From positions 1,984,001-2,048,000 of the forward strand of contig NZ_CP019509.1 of NCBI RefSeq assembly GCF_002002905.1: a stretch of DNA of 64,000 nt, read 5' to 3'. Below, piece by piece: positions 63,719 through 64,000 of this stretch; positions within the stretch are counted from its first letter, which is position 1, and each line of letters begins with the position of its first letter. Position numbers and translations under genes: made by a program. Origin of the DNA: Aquaspirillum sp. LM1. Its GTDB lineage: Bacteria > Pseudomonadota > Gammaproteobacteria > Burkholderiales > Aquaspirillaceae. The notes beneath the pieces were generated by a model. The model did no database searches and was not told the DNA's origin. It saw only the letters and a list, made by a program, of their open reading frames with translations.

Positions 63719-64000
63719 GGATAGGGCAAATTCTTCAACCAGCAGCTGGTCGGCCTGCTCTGCCGGCACGCTGTGCTGGCGGGTTACGCCGTTTTCGATC
63801 CGCTTGAGGCTGTCGCCGAGCAGAATCTTGCGGCCCTGCGGGGTATGCAGCACCACCAGGCGTTTTTGCACAAAAATTGCCTCGGGGTGGGTGGAGTTCA
63901 GGTAATTGGCCGGCGCAAAGTCGATCCACTCCTGCGGATGCAGGTCAAAGCCGTACTGATTGGCCCACTGGCCATCTACCCAGGCCTGCAGCAGATACAC
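63707..64000 (-). CDS. Arylamine N-acetyltransferase, C-terminal part
   Basis: The last 97 residues of an NAT-family protein, continuing beyond the window edge. The segment YGFDLHPQEWIDFAPANYLN then STHPEAIFVQKR is the conserved C-terminal-domain sequence after the catalytic Asp, and LHTPQGRKILLGDSLKRIEN is the beta-barrel/C-terminal strand. The catalytic Cys-His-Asp lies outside. NAT acetylates arylamines with acetyl-CoA, with other biological roles uncertain. Convergent with the TetR gene. Confidence 0.88.
   Translation of the reverse strand: MYLLQAWVDGQWANQYGFDLHPQEWIDFAPANYLNSTHPEAIFVQKRLVVLHTPQGRKILLGDSLKRIENGVTRQHSVPAEQADQLLVEEFALSLPA

Overview
The window is a GC-rich, gene-dense stretch of a betaproteobacterial chromosome, most likely of the Neisseriales/Chromobacteriaceae type. 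Three things suggest this: the tmRNA encodes the tag ANDESYALAA, close to the neisserial tag; many intergenic gaps carry 20-bp palindromes of the neisserial dRS3 type (ATTCCC-N8-GGGAAT); and the housekeeping genes (guaB, uvrC, pgsA, panBCD-folK-pcnB, ilvA) have betaproteobacterial features. I cannot name the species.

Left part (1-14.5 kb): the 3' end of cysN, an IS110-family element with a long non-coding leader, then a long minus-strand cluster for [NiFe]-hydrogenase maturation. In transcription order it reads hupD-hupF-hupG-hupH-hupI-hupJ-hupK-hypA-hypB-hypF-(GIY-YIG gene)-hypC-hypD-hypE. This is the accessory set of an O2-exposed, uptake-type hydrogenase, but the structural genes (hupSLC/hoxKGZ) that normally precede hupD are absent. 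The cluster is interrupted twice by repetitive DNA: a 585-bp gap between hypA and hypB, and a tandem array of about 230-bp units before hypC.

Middle part (14.5-32 kb): an RTX-like secreted protein, a carboxylesterase, two tandem paralogous amino-acid-binding lipoproteins, a glutathione peroxidase, and a small low-GC segment. That segment carries one unknown gene and is bounded by two copies of the guaB terminator region. Then come guaB, uvrC, pgsA, a cluster of three tRNA-Gly and one tRNA-Cys with a textbook promoter and terminator, and a giant MASE1-PAS-GGDEF-EAL-CZB protein.

Right part (32-64 kb): an IS630 element, the pantothenate genes panD-panC-panB followed by a deoxynucleoside kinase, folK and pcnB, a small gene behind a Fur-box-like site, ilvA-gph, ssrA, an Rpn-type nuclease, a BktB-like thiolase, a chemoreceptor, an orphan HlyD-like adaptor, and a TnpB element surrounded by TnpB relics. 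After these come GST, a SIMPL-domain protein, a LysM/GH18-like protein, GNAT and DinB proteins, a sulfide-detoxification module (MBL dioxygenase-like, TSUP permease, rhodanese), a DUF1800 protein, mltA, an AcoR-like sigma54 activator, a TetR/thioesterase pair sharing a perfect palindromic operator, and the 3' end of an arylamine N-acetyltransferase gene.

The most unusual signals are not single genes. They are (i) the hydrogenase maturation operon lacking structural genes, (ii) two families of small non-coding elements with terminal inverted repeats built around dRS3-like palindromes, one family abutting stop codons, (iii) the duplicated guaB terminator flanking a foreign-looking gene, and (iv) several generations of IS200/IS605-type relics.
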